Of a stretch of 64,000 nucleotides of DNA, positions 1 through 11,855 are shown one piece after another. A program made the position numbers and the translations under genes. Origin of the DNA: Amoebophrya sp. A120. Taxonomy: Eukaryota; Sar; Dinophyceae; Syndiniales; Amoebophryaceae. Positions within the stretch are counted from its first letter, which is position 1; each line of letters begins with the position of its first letter. The stretch is from NCBI GenBank assembly GCA_905178155.1, contig CAJINV010000010.1, positions 1,087,486 through 1,151,485 of the forward strand, written 5' to 3'. A model generated the notes under the pieces. It was given only the letters and a program-made list of their open reading frames with translations, was not told where the DNA came from and searched no databases.

Positions 1-20
1 GGTGGGGGCGTTTTTGCATA
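1..20. mobile_element. Introner, family C, 3' end only
   Basis: The first 20 bases (GGTGGGGGCGTTTTTGCATA) match the right TIR of family C; the rest lies outside the window. Confidence 0.7.
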
Positions 21-3000
21 TGATGCGTTACGTGTTTGAGTTACTTCCCCTGGTTCGACATTATGTTCCCCGAGGGAAATGAGCTCTGCACCTCCTCTCC
101 CGAGTTCTGCGACCGAATTCTATTACCCGCGCGGCTGTACATGGACCTGATTCTGAACATCCCCGTGATCACGTTCGCCATGTCGCTCATTCTATCAAAT
201 GCAAAAATGTCTGGGTCTGGAAACTTGTGATGCAAGTCAGTCAATAACACATGCGCTGTAATGCGCCGCCAAGCATGACAAGTTCCTTCGTGCTTCTGTG
301 CTGCGTATTCCGCATGAGAAGCTGCGTTTTTGCATGACGAGCGAGAGAGGCTGTTTGTGGTCACGCAATACAGATTTAAGGGCCATGCCAGATCAGCATG
401 ACAAATCTCGCAATCTTCCAGACGCAGACATTTTTGCATTTGATACATTCCGGGCATAGCCGGCGGGACCATGTCCGTCACGGAGGTGTATCCTGTGCAA
501 AAGTATCGTACCCTTAAGGTAAACCCGCATTACAAATTTTATTTCTCATGCTGAGGGGTATATGCATTTATACGAGTGCGATACTTTTGCAGTGCATAAG
601 GTGTTACCCTTCACGATTTTCCCCTACTTCGTGATGCTGTGTGCGCCCTTTTTGGTGGTGGTTTTGACCCTATGGCCCATGCTGTCCATCATCGCACACG
701 GCCTGGGGTCGGTGTACATGATGCTGGGCGCTTTGTTCTACGTAGCCTACGCATTGGTCCTGTCCTACGGTGCTTTCAAAGGAATGCACACCATGACGGC
801 GTTTGAAGACTTGGGATCGGAAATCTACTTATGAACTGCAAAAGTATCGTATTCGTCTAAATGCATGCAGTACGTTGGAATGTTGTTTTTGGTTGGGATG
901 TTGAGCATCACTACGAAATGTTGAAAATATACTGCGACAGGATTTTTGCGCGCAAGCATCGCAAAAGCAAAAGCAAAGCAATGGCGTACCCTTTTCCCTG
1001 TGAAAGCAAAACAGAACATCCGAACCCGAGAAAACACTCCACATCTCTCCAAGCCGATGGATTGCGCAAAACATTCGATTGCCGGAAAAAGAACAATCGA
1101 AAGAAAAACAGCAATGCAATGGTCTACGGGAGAAGTGAATTGCTGGCAACAGTGGCCCGCAGTTGCCCCGATGTGGTGTGGTGATTTTCTTGCGCGCACG
1201 CAAAAAAGAGGGCAAGACGCGATATCAGCGAAAGAATTTCCCAGCTGTCGTTTTGATATGGAACCAACAAAAGGCAACTTTGGAAAATGGGCGAAAGGAC
1301 TCAAAAGCAGGAGCCTCGCTCAAAATAAAATGTAAAGCAACGCTAAGAAATACGCAGCGCAAAAAACAAAATCGAAGCAAAACCAGCAATGCAATGGTCT
1401 AAGGGAAAAGCGCATTGCTGGCGCAAATAGCTACAAGATGCTAGCAGCAGCGGCGCCGGCGCACCTTGGCCCCTATTAAATGCGAGCGCGAAGAAGAGAA
1501 TGCGAAGCCAACAAAGCAGTGCGCTCGCTCTTATTTGGATGGATGCGCTGAAGGCAACAGAAGATAACCTGGGGAGGAAAGACAGCCCCTATAGAGAATA
1601 GCTACGGGGGAAAGGTCCCTGCTACCACGGCAAGCGAGGGGCGGAAATCGACGACGAGCTAGGAAGTTTGAGTGCACGAGAAGCAGAGCCGCTGCGATCA
1701 TCGGAGCGAGTTTGCTTCGGTGCGTGGGGCGAAGGGCGAAGCGAGATTACGGGGGAGGGGGGGGGGAAAGGGCGCGGAGGTCTGCGTTTTCGCCGCGAGC
1801 CGACTCCCCATGCTCGGTCGCCTGTGCGATTTCGATGCCCCGCGCGACGGCGGGCCCAGCCCCCGAAAAAAAAACCAGACGACAGCAGCGCCGGCCCCTG
1901 AAATAACAAAAAGCACGATCGCGCCCGGCGTGGGGCCCTCGCAATGCACGGACGAGCGCACGCATTTTCGAAGAGGAATGGGGGAGCAATGAATCCCAGG
2001 GCCGCAGAATTTCAGCGGGACAACGCGCGACCAAACTGGCTCGGACGCAAGCGGGGCACGCAGCGGCGCACAATTACGGCACACAAGGGCGAACGCAAGC
2101 GGGGGCCCTACGTCCTACAGGAGACAAGAGGGAGCCACGCGCCCTACGAGAGACAAGGGGAGCCGTTGCTGCTGGTGTTTTTCAAGAAAGCCGGGCGACT
2201 TTTTCAGCATGGTCATAAGGCCAGTTCGGATGTAATCCTGGCGACTTTTTCATGGGTTTTTGTGCGTTTTGAAATGATGAAAAACAATCCAAATTGCGAG
2301 CAGTATTGCACTTTTTCAGCCATCACTGCAAGCAAATATGACGCCGATAGGTTTTTTTTGAAGGGGAAAACCACATTTGATCGCGGCGCGCGATGAAATG
2401 TCTACACATTCCAACTAGAACAGCAATTGATCGCAGCAGCTGTTTTGTACGAAATCTACATTCCATCGTAGCAGCAATCGAAATTTCTGCATGCATGACA
2501 AATTCCCTTAGCATGAGAAAGAAAATTTGTAATGCTGTTTTATCTTGAGAAAAAAATTTGTAATGCATGATTGCAATACGAGTACGATGCTTTTGCACAG
2601 GATACTACTCCCGGACGAACGAATCGAAGTTAGAACAACTGTATGAACCGCAAATATGTCTGGGTCTGGAAGGGTGCAAGGTTTGTCATGCTTGTCTAGC
2701 ATGACTGAAAAGTCTGTGATGTGTGTCCAAGAAGAGACCCTTTTGCTTGTCATGCACAAACGCAGTTTCTTTGTCATGCCGAAAGCGCAACACTAAGCCC
2801 TGCAAATATTTCTCATGGAGGTTGGTTGGCTGTGCATTACAGACCATTCACTATTCACAACTAAGCATTGTTACAAGTTTCCAGACCCAGACGCTTTTGC
2901 ATTTGATAAGCTACAGCATATGGCGATTCAGCATTACACGCCGAAGAAGTCGGTGTTTGGCAAGGTGTTGTCAGCTGTGTCGAAAAACAAGTCCACGAAT

Positions 3001-5376
3001 GCGAGCCCTAAAATGTCCCCGGCAGCTCCGAGCGGCGGCAGGGAAAATCAAGTCGTAGTCTGTGGCGGTGAAATGATCCAGAAATGCAACACAACACACA
3101 CGACCCACAGCGAGGCGCTGAGGACCTATAACGGTCGTGTCGACCACCGCTGCACGGAAAAGAACTACGACAGTACGCTGTTGCAAGATGAGGAGGACAA
3201 CAAGATCACCAAAACTCGATCGGAGGAAGAGATTGGGGACTTGGAAATGAGCGAGCACCAGGCGGTCGCGGTACTGGAAGATGTTAACCCGGTCGTCGTG
3301 TTTAATAATGGTAGTACTGGCGATGGACAGCAGGAACAGCAACCGCAAGACTATTCCGCCCAAGAGAACCACACTTTCGAAGACGCCGAGCAGTCGAACG
3401 CAGAAGAGATGCACAGTCTTGACCACCAGAGTTTCGTCGAAGGGCAGCATAGCAAAATGAACCAGAACTCCGCCGCGGACGACGATAGCGAAGATGCTGA
3501 GCAGAAGAACAACAAGCCCTTATCGGTCCGGGTCGTCGGACTAGCCCCGGCTTCCCCCGAGCGGGAAACGAGTCAGCTGAGCATACAGCAAAACGTCACG
3601 GAAGATTCCGGCGGAATCATGCAGTCAACCTTTATAAAGTCCAGCGAGAAACTATGAAAGTGCACAACTCCCCCTCATTTGTATTGCATGCACAGCAATA
3701 TTACAAGCGTTAGAAAGAATACAGTTTTTGCATGCCAAATTTAGACAGGCGTGTAGTGCTATTTGGGCTGCCAGAACTTGCCATGCATACAGTGCTAAGA
3801 GCCAAGGCGTAAGTTAGGCACTTTGCATGACAAACGAGTGGGGGGGCTGTGCACTTTCATAGAAACTCCGAAAGAAGATGTCGCACTACAGCGGCATGAT
3901 AGAATCCCGACTGAAGAACAACCGAACGGGAGGATTACTTGTCGGGTCGACGTTTCTCGGTGGGGTGGACGACATGACGAACAAGGCGAATGGTACAGCA
4001 GGAGGAGGTGTAAATGAAAACAAGCCGAATGTCGAGTACGCACTGGTACAGGCGACGTTGATCAAGCATCTGTGCACGAACGTGAAGAAGAAGATGATGA
4101 ACGTGATGCGCTTGTCACTCCTTATGCAGATTCTGGCGCTGGGGTTCATCGCGGCGGCAATCATCATTGAGGGCAAGGAGTTCATCGATTTGGCCATCAA
4201 TTCCGATATGGTGGCGAGCATCATGCTGCTCTATGAACTGCAAAAGTATCGTACTAGTAGTAGTAATTGCAACACAAATTCGCTCAGCGTGACAAATGGA
4301 ATTTGTCATGCTTATTTAGCTTGAAAAAGAAATCTGTCTTGCATGACTGCGATTAGTACGAGTACGATACTTTTGCACAGGATATGCTCTTCGCGGACGC
4401 AATGATCAACAAGACCATGATGGACCTTATCACTATCGATTTCCAATTCGGAGCGTTTATGCATTGCAAATGTGTCTTGGTCATCTGGAGACACGCAAAC
4501 TTGTCTGTGATGCGTATTTTAGATCACACGAAAATCTGTCATGCATAAACAGCAAGAGCATCGATCCCGTTACCGTTTCTTGTCACCGAGAGCGGAAATT
4601 TGTCATGCGGATTAAGCATTGGTAGGCGCTTGAAAAACCTGTGATGCTAGGGCTTGCATGGCAGACCTTGAGGGTCAAGCAGAGACAGCATGACAAACAG
4701 CTGTGCTCATCCAGACCAAGATAAATTTGCATTTGATAGCGTTGGTCAAAATGCGATTGTACAATGGCTACATGTCCGACGATCAGGACCTGTCCAACCT
4801 GGCGGTCCTTTTCAAATTTTCCGACGCCTTAAACGAACATTTCTGCAAGGGCATCCTCCGGGCGCAGGCCAAGGAGCAGCAGAAGCGGAGCGGGGACAAA
4901 AACGAAACGGATGGGAACAGTGCTACTACGAAAAACCCGACGTCGGTCGGCGCCAAGGGAAGTAGCGCCGCGTATTACAATGAAAAATGCCCCCACGACC
5001 CCCGAACTTGGGAGCATTTGTATTGCAAACCTTTCCAAGTGAAACACTCGCCCTCTTGCATCTATCAGCATCACAGGTTTCCAATCGTGAATAGCAAAAA
5101 TTTGTATTGCAAAAAACCCCAGCAAGAGCGGCGCTTGTCATGCAGGCGATGCGATACACGCCTAGACTCTGCATCAGAAAGATTCACACTCCTTTCATGC
5201 ATGACAAAAAGTTTTCATGTGGAAGCTTCGCATCACAAATTTTTGCAACTTCAGGGGTGGAAGGCATTTTTCACTGTAATACCGCGAAGAATTTGTTTAC
5301 CGCGCCGGTGTCGTTTGTGGCGAACAAAATGGTCTCCGGGGTGAGTCCGCGCTCGAAAAAGGAATGCGTGGATTGA
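21..5376 (+). CDS. Multi-pass membrane protein of unknown function (5' end missing)
   Basis: Nine exons join into one open frame of 652 residues from position 24: 21-192, 451-488, 604-829, 2610-2641, 2911-3652, 3867-4231, 4390-4457, 4744-4972, 5287-5376 (TGA). The gene starts upstream, because the window opens inside the 3' end of a family C introner. Residues about 36-62 and 70-125 are strongly hydrophobic and could form four membrane spans (for example LILNIPVITFAMSL and FLVVVLTLWPMLSII). Then comes a long acidic, Gln/Glu/Asn-rich soluble part (exon 5). Another hydrophobic span near residue 480 (LLMQILALGFIAAAIII) and a basic, Gln/Lys-rich tail ending KKECVD follow. The topology suggests an integral membrane protein with a large soluble loop, such as a channel or transporter subunit, but I recognise no family. 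Exon structure is well supported by restored frame and target-site repeats. Confidence 0.75.
193..445. mobile_element. Introner, family A
   Basis: 253 bp. Exact repeats CATTC at 188-192 and 446-450. Removal gives ATT CCG GGC in gene 1. Confidence 0.93.
489..598. mobile_element. Introner, family B (short)
   Basis: 110 bp, shorter than other B copies. Exact repeats AGGTG at 484-488 and 599-603. Confidence 0.9.
830..2604. mobile_element. Introner, family B, split by a 1.6-kb nested insertion
   Basis: Outer repeats CTACT at 825-829 and 2605-2609 are exact. The family B left end runs to about 869 and the right part resumes at 2488. Total intron length is 1,775 bp. Confidence 0.88.
870..2487. mobile_element. 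Nested insertion inside a family B introner
   Basis: The host introner is interrupted with an 8-bp duplication TGCATGCA at 862-869 and 2488-2495. The insert has weak, offset inverted ends: GTACGTTGGAATGT at 870-883 and the reverse complement of a stretch near 2458-2471 match at about 12 of 14 positions. The interior holds a diverged direct repeat (about 1096-1150 and 1371-1425, both with CAGCAATGCAATGGTCT), G-rich runs near 1750 and a GC-rich core. No convincing transposase is visible, so it is probably non-autonomous. Confidence 0.65.
2642..2908. mobile_element. Introner, family A
   Basis: 267 bp. Target repeats have decayed (AACTG against AGCTA), but joining CTG at 2641 to CTA at 2911 keeps the frame. 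Confidence 0.8.
3653..3861. mobile_element. Introner, family F
   Basis: 209 bp with TATGAAAGTGC and GCACTTTCATA ends. Exact repeats GAAAC at 3648-3652 and 3862-3866. Confidence 0.92.
4232..4384. mobile_element. Introner, family B
   Basis: 153 bp. Exact repeats TGCTC at 4227-4231 and 4385-4389. Confidence 0.93.
4458..4738. mobile_element. Introner, family A (diverged TIR)
   Basis: 281 bp. Exact repeats GCGTT at 4453-4457 and 4739-4743. The TIR core is altered (GTCTTGGTCATCTGG), so this is an older or variant copy. Confidence 0.88.
4973..5281. mobile_element. Introner, family G
   Basis: 309 bp. Exact repeats CCGCG at 4968-4972 and 5282-5286. The interior is nearly the same as the G copy at 62293-62605. 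Confidence 0.92.
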
Positions 5377-7575
5377 GACGTGGAAGAAGGCGGATTTTTT
5401 TTGGTGGGAAAGTAGCGAGGAATCTGAATTTGAATACGAAATGGCTTTAGAAGTTTTTTTAGTAGTTTCACGTAGTATAATCACGACAGCAACAAGCAAC
5501 TCTATCATCTAGAAATAGAAAGCAAAACAGAGTGTGAAAAAAGTTGACAAGATACTGTTTCTGGAAATAAGGCTTGAATAAGTAGAAGAATATCGAAAGA
5601 CCGCGCTTTTTCTCAATATAGCAAATTTTTTAGCAGCAAACTGATTTGAAAAGAATATGCAGATAGTGGTCTCAGCATAGCAAATCGAAAGCATTGACTT
5701 CAAAACTCTCCTTGAAAAATAGCGACTGACTTTATTACAGAATATTTACAAATGATAGATTATTTTCCCATGAAGGTTCGATATCCTCGATTTCCTAGTT
5801 CCATAGATTGCGGACCCTTACACCAACATTCATATGAGTTTGAAAAGTAAAAGCATAGCATGATGAAAAACAAGTGCATACAAATGAAAAGGAAAAATAT
5901 CGAAAGCAAACAGGAATGAAAGAAAAGAAAGAGTCCCCTCTAGCATCCCTGCAAAAGTCGAACGCGAACACAGCGCAGCGCTGGAGCAGTGAACATGAAG
6001 ACACAACATAAATGGGAACGAGAAAATAACATAACAACATGCGCTAGTAATGCTCTCAGCGTTATAATCTATCAGTGCCTAGTACACCTGCACCGCATAG
6101 GTGGGAGGGCATCTTGTGAAGGGGAATCTGTTCCGCAAAGACGACCGCAGTCAACGAGTGAAGAACGAGAGTGTTTGCCAATACCGAGCGCAAATAGAGA
6201 GGCAGCAGGCGAATCTCCGATATTGCACAGATCACGATTGAAAGTCACCGGGGCAGTGAATGGCGAAGATTCTGCGAAGAAGGCCCGCCCTGTGGGCCAG
6301 CAGTGCAGAGCTGAGGAAGCGGGCAAATTATCGCGCGCTCCTGCGCCCCTGCTCTTGGTCCTGCGACCACCTAGCAGCGAAGCCAGTGGCGGCGGCTGGC
6401 GTGTGATTCAGTCGCCCCGCGTGTTGGGTGGCCGCTTTGTTTTCCGGGGGCCCGCCCGGTTGGGCCGCCTGCGCGGGCCGCGCGCGCCCGCGCGCCACGG
6501 CCGGCGGGGTTTTGTGTTGCTGCCAGAGCACCCGGGGAAGGGCCCAGGTAGATGGGTGCCGCCCGGCGGCGGGCCAATAGGCGGCGCGCCCCGCTGCGGC
6601 GCATTGGTTGCGGCATTTCAAAACCAGAAGCAGCCACCGCGATGGAATCGCACGCCCGCGCGCCCCGCGGAAGAAATCTCACGCGCCCGCGGCCGGCGCC
6701 TTCGCGCCCCCTTTTTGCCCCCTCCCCCTCGCCCGTGTCATGATTATTATCAGGCCGGAGAACACGCCGCCGGCCGCGCCCGATTCGGCATCCGCTGGGT
6801 CCAGCGCACACAATTCGAGTCATCATCGCCCGCGCGACGGAAGCCCTGCAGAGTCTCCGCGAGGTGGGGCGAACGCTGCGGAATTCTCTGCCGAATTCAG
6901 CGCGCACATTACGCCGGGCCCGGGCGGCGGGCCTTCTATCAATCTCTCCGCGCGCTCGGGGGATGATCCGGGGCGCCCCATTGCTTTGGCCGGTGTGGCT
7001 GTGTGACTTACTAGCCGGCCGGGCCAAGGTGTTTGCTTGCTGGGCCGGCTGGGTGGTGGCGCCCCCGCTCGTGGCCCTTTTTCGTCCCGGGCCGGCCCGT
7101 TTTTCTTGTGATCTTTGCGCTTGGCGTCGACGTGCCCCTGTGGAGGGCAGGGCAGACGGGACTTGGGTCTGCGCTGGTTTTTTTTGTGCCAGCCTCCCTC
7201 GTTCTACTTGCCGTTGTGGAAGTGGCCCCCGACCGCAGATGGTCCTGTCGCTGTTGCGTATGGATTTTGGCAGCCGACTTCGGTCTCTCGGCCCGTACTC
7301 GTTGTGGTAGTAGCGGTTGCAAGTAGATACTCTGTATTTATTGCGTCCTTATTAAAAATGCCCATGCGCACGCTTATTTGCTCTTCCTCTTTCAGGCCTG
7401 TTCCCTGTGTGCGGTGTTCTTTTCTCGAGTGCTGATGTGCCACGCCCTTCTTTTCTTGTTGTTCGTGCACGGTTGAAGAAGGCCGTAACAGTTCTCCGCC
7501 TGTTTTTGGCCTCACAGCGTTACTAACCGAACTTAAAATGAGAACTGCAACTGCCCATCTCGTTCTCGTCCCACC
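5377..7575. other. Intergenic spacer with AT-rich and GC-rich halves
   Basis: 5377-6100 is AT-rich with no TIR pairs or convincing frames. About 6280-7300 is a strongly GC-rich island full of GGGCCG and GCGCGCCC words. Long open frames there on both strands look like compositional artefacts. 7310-7575 returns to mixed composition before the next start codon. No RNA gene is recognised. Confidence 0.6.
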
Positions 7576-9930
7576 ATGACTGCCGCCAACCCTTCGCCCC
7601 AGGGTCACGCCTCTGCGGTGGAGGAGCCAGCGGTGGACTACCAGCTCGACCATCGTGTTCCAAGAACGTCATCGTCTAGCACCGAAGATGGATCCACTTC
7701 ACCGGACAAAACCAAACCGATGAACAAGGAGCGCCACCTCCTCACCGGTTGCTATGAACTCCTCCACTTCGGCCACCTCAACGCGTTGCGACAGGTGAAG
7801 CAGTGCTACACCAATTCGCAGTCAAGTACAAGCTCCAGCAGCAGCAGCAGGGACGTCCACGTCGTCGCAGGGATCCACCCGAACGAGGAGATCTTGCGGG
7901 TGAAGGGCGGGGTTTGCATTTTGGACGAAAAGGAGAAGGAAAGACTGCTGTTGGGGTGCAAATTTGTCGACGAGGTGGCGCACAACGTGAGATACGACAC
8001 TATGGCGTTCTCAATTGTTACATTCTCTACTGTTACATGGATTTGTGATGCGAGAGTGGCAAAATTGAAAGGAAGGATCTTGCGCGTCTTGCATGACAGA
8101 TTTGGCACAGATTCTAAGCCTGTTGGGCCGTCTCAGAACTTGTCATGCGAAGCAGCTCGATGGCGTCGATAGTCAAGGTAATTTTGCACGACAAATCATG
8201 TAACAGTTGAGAATGTAACGTTTGAGAACGCCACAGACACGATACAGCCCGAAGAATTCAACTGCGACTACTGCTTATCAAATGCGAAAATGTCTGGGTT
8301 TGGAAGAGTCATGCTGTTTTTGCATGACACAGAAGGTCTGGCATGGAAGCTCTAGCATCACAGGTTTCGAGAAGCTTCCGCGATGCCGAACCCGCATGAG
8401 AAATCCCCCATTTTGGTGACAGAAAGTCGGCAGCTTTTGCTACCTATGCATGAGAGATTTTTCTGTGTTCTAAAATGCGCATCACAAGTTCGGATCCTTC
8501 CAGACCCAGACACTTTTGCAGTTCATACTGCTGGCACGGGGACGATGCGGTGGTGGTGCAAGGTAGGAAATATCTTTTTCGTTTGGTAGTTTGGAGAATC
8601 TGAATCATCACCATGACCACAACTTGCATAATTAATACTACACTCGTCTTTTTTTCATGCGAGACGAACACTTTAGATTTAGAATGGTGGAAACGTATCA
8701 CTTCGCACATGACAAATACCCACTCTACTACTACTCCTCGCTTCCCAGCACAGGCACCGACATATTCGGGTACGCGAAAAACACCGAGAAATTCAAGACT
8801 CTTCGTATGGCCTGCTCAAGCGTTACAATCTCAAGCGTTATAATAGAATCTGGAATTTGTGTTGCATGATGGGCATGACAGACTCGCACAGCGTTCCACC
8901 TTTTGCAATACAAATTTCGACAGAATGTAGAGGGGTTTGGAGCTCCGGAACTTGTCATGCGCAACCCTATGAGAGTTGGCTGGATCAACATGCTCATCAT
9001 GCAAGACAAATCTCAGATTCTATTGTAACGTTTGAGATTGTAACGCCTGAGCGGGTTATACTTCGCCGCACCGAGGGAATTTCAACCACGCTGATGATAG
9101 CGCGGTTTTTCACGAACCAAGAGCGAGAGGGCGGGTTTTCCGGGTCCAACAGCCCGTCGAAGACAACACGAGGTGCAGGAGGTGGAGCTGCTCCGAGCCC
9201 CTCGCCCGCGCTTTCGGAGGAAGAGGAGACGCTGATGGAGATGAGTTGTCTGGGGGAGAATTTGGCGGAGAAGATTCTTTCGAAGCAGGACAAAACGGAA
9301 ATCCAATACATCAACGCGACGGCGTCGCGCATCTCCCGCTTTTTCCTTCCCAACCGGCCGCGGTCGGTGTGCAAATCCGTGGTGTACTTGCAGGGATGCT
9401 TCGACCTGTTCCACGTGGGTTACTTGGACCTGCTCCAGCTGATTCTCGAAACGGAGCGGAAACGGAAGAATTTGGAATCCGTGAAGGACGTCTTTCTCAT
9501 CATCGGGGTGTTGCATCACACAACAACATCTACTACGACGCATAATTCTGATGTTGACAACGACGGCGATCATCATGTCAAGACGCAGTTCTGCCTGCAG
9601 TCCCTGCACGAGCGGGCGATCTCCATGCTGTCGCTGCGGTGCGTGGACGATGTGGTCCTTGACGTGCAAAATAAGGTGGACGAGACGTTTCGACGGTCTC
9701 TGGGGATCACAACGGTGTATGGGATCGAAAACCACTGCGACTTTGTGAACGACGAGAGGAACGCCAGTTGCGTCGACGCGTGGGTGGACGGGTTTGGGTA
9801 CTTTAGCTCGCGGACGATCCAGCTCCGGGTGTTGAAAAGCAGGAAGGTTTTGAAGGAGAGGCAGGCGAAAAAGAAGGAACCCGAGATGGCGGTGGCCGGG
9901 TCGATCAACATGATCGACAGTGGGGCTTGA
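7576..9930 (+). CDS. PCYT2: Ethanolamine-phosphate cytidylyltransferase
   Basis: Makes CDP-ethanolamine from CTP and phosphoethanolamine, the middle step of the Kennedy pathway to phosphatidylethanolamine. Exons 7576-8000, 8241-8275, 8533-8562, 8754-8805 and 9066-9930 (TGA) give 468 residues. The family has two cytidylyltransferase folds in tandem. Domain 1 shows TGCYELLHFGH (HFGH at 64-67), HGDD at 155-158 and RTEGIST at 182-188. Domain 2 begins VYLQGCFDLFHVGY (residues 287-300) and has ERAISML near 363. Its HxGH motif has become HVGY, losing the second His, so domain 2 may be catalytically weak. A Gly/Ser/Pro linker and acidic stretch (about 200-240) join the domains. The start ATG is in CCACCATGAC, a good eukaryotic context. 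Three introns are introners and one is a canonical GT-AG intron. Family assignment is secure. Confidence 0.92.
8001..8235. mobile_element. Introner, family E
   Basis: 235 bp. Exact repeats GACAC at 7996-8000 and 8236-8240. The right end reads ACA instead of ATA. Confidence 0.92.
8276..8527. mobile_element. Introner, family A
   Basis: 252 bp. Exact repeats CTGCT at 8271-8275 and 8528-8532. Removal restores the conserved CWHGDD segment of the cytidylyltransferase. Confidence 0.95.
8563..8753 (+). other. Canonical GT-AG spliceosomal intron
   Basis: 191 bp. Donor AAG|GTAGGA, acceptor CACAG|GC. Joining gives VVVQGTDIFGYAK, which fits the family alignment after HGDD. No TIRs or target-site repeats. 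It shows that the ordinary spliceosome works in this genome. Confidence 0.85.
8806..9060. mobile_element. Introner, family E
   Basis: 255 bp. Exact repeats CTTCG at 8801-8805 and 9061-9065. Removal restores TLRRTEGIST. Confidence 0.95.
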
Positions 9931-11855
9931 GTTAGATAAGAGGAAGAGTCTTTCGGGGACAGAAAAGTTTCAGGACTTCGTGAAAAGAGATTTCCTCAAC
10001 CTGCTCGAAGAAAAGCAGGCTCTGAAAAATTTTCAACGCAAGGCCTTGTTTTGTGTTCTCAGAGTTGATTGAGTAGCTGGCTCAACAGTCGTCCGACGCC
10101 ATGAGGGTCCAGCTCTGTGCCTATCAGGCAATAGCCTCTTCGTTTTTTTTGCCCAGCCACAGGTGGCGGAAGCGGGCCGGGCGCATTGTCGTGCCGGCCG
10201 CAGGAGAGGGAAACGGGGCGGGCCGGGCAGGTTGGGCGGCCCGCGAAGGCGGCCGGGAAGCGGGGGCGGGCCGGGGGCCTGCTAGAGAGACGCACCCCGC
10301 AACCAGTACCAAGTGCCGCGCCCGGGGCCGCGGGGGCGGGCCCGCTACTTAGGTGTTGCGCGGGAAGTTGAAGCGATCGCGTGGCGCCGCCCTCTGCCCG
10401 CTTCCTTGCCGGCCTATTCACCTCGCACGCCGGGAGCCCGCATCTGCATGCTCGGTGACAGAGGCAGCATTCGAGCAGATGAACGCTGGCAATGACAGCG
10501 AGGGGGCCGCCCTGTTATCGGAGACGCTCGGCGGCCCGCCTGCTAGCCTCCTGCGTCGCTATGCTTGCCCGCCGCCCCCCGGTGTCGCGTCCGTACATCG
10601 GGGGGCGCCTGCTCGTGTGTTGTTGCCGTGTGGGCCCCCCTGGCTGCCCCGCCGCGCGGGCCAGGCCGCCAGTGGCGACGAGGATGGAAGGGAAATGGGG
10701 CCGGGTTGGCTGGGGCCTTTTCGGAAACACACAAAGAAAACCCCGTGCGCCCGGCGCCCAGTGGGCCGGGCCCGGCTGCAGCAAGGGCCTCCCGGCTGAA
10801 GGAGCACGCAGCGCCGTGCGAGCGCGCGCGCCGCGCCACGGCTCCTGCGGTGCAGCACCGGGGGTAGTGTTTGCCGGTCGTCTTCAGAGAAAGTGGGTCG
10901 TCCGCTGGCTTCGCAGCCGCCGGTGGCAGCAAATTGTTTGGATGGCTGCAGGGGGGGCCTCGCCGGTACGTGGGCATGGCCCGTCCGCTGATGGATTGCG
11001 CAGTATACCGCCAGACCGCTCGGACAGAGCTCCTGCTAGTTCGCGTTTTTTGCATGCGAGGAACTCCTATATTAGTGCAGCTGGCTCCTCTTCTTGTAGT
11101 GCAAACGGCGGCCGCGTTACGTGGCCGCCGTTGCGGCGTTCCGGGCTTTTTCGCCTGCCGCCGGTTCTTTGGAGTGTGTTGAAGATGCCGCTGATGTTGC
11201 TGTGCTAATATACGGCGCTCGCGCTTCTACCTTGAAGAAGAAACTCGGTTTGGATGAAAACTACAAGTTCGTTGGAATTCAAAATGAAAGATCGTTGCCA
11301 TTCGGTGTCTAAGTAATTACAAAAATGATACGGGTCAGTGGCTCCTTTTACTACAGATGATCCAGGATAAGTGCAGATCACGCAGACAGGAATTAAATAT
11401 AAATTTTGAAACAAGATCAAAAGCATAAATGTTCATCCCTGAAGATCCAGAGAGACGGAGACTCTGTACGAAGCAGAACTTATCTAGGTCCGACGTCGTA
11501 GCGGTAGTCGTGGTGGGTACCAAGCGTGGAAATCAAAGCCGTTCTTTCTCTAGATCCTTTTCCAGGGTACGACTAACGCATCTTCGATAGGCTTGAGATA
11601 GAGCTCTAAGCAACCTGACTTAATACCGGGAAAAAGTTTTCGTGTGTATAGGAGTAGCAGACAGGAGCTGTAGCAGAAGCAGTACTGATTCTTGCGGTAG
11701 CTTATGTCGAAATCATGTTAATATTCCGAATTCGAGTGTGGTTTTCCGAAAGCGAAAAGGTCCGCCTATGATATTTTCGCTTTAGATGAACATTCATCAG
11801 TCGAGTATCGTACTACACAATCAAATTACACAAACTTTCTTCGAATTAAAACGCT
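9931..11855. other. Intergenic spacer with a GC-rich island
   Basis: About 10180-11160 is GC-rich with GGGCCGGGC-type words, resembling the island at 6.3-7.3 kb. 11200-11855 is AT-rich. No TIR pairs, conserved proteins or RNA genes are seen. Confidence 0.6.

Noticed and set aside
6371-7310. Several long overlapping frames on both strands
   Set aside because: GC-rich DNA has few stop codons; Arg/Pro/Ala-rich translations with no conserved motif.
10059-11208. Long frames on both strands in the second GC-rich island
   Set aside because: Same compositional artefact, with mutually exclusive frames.
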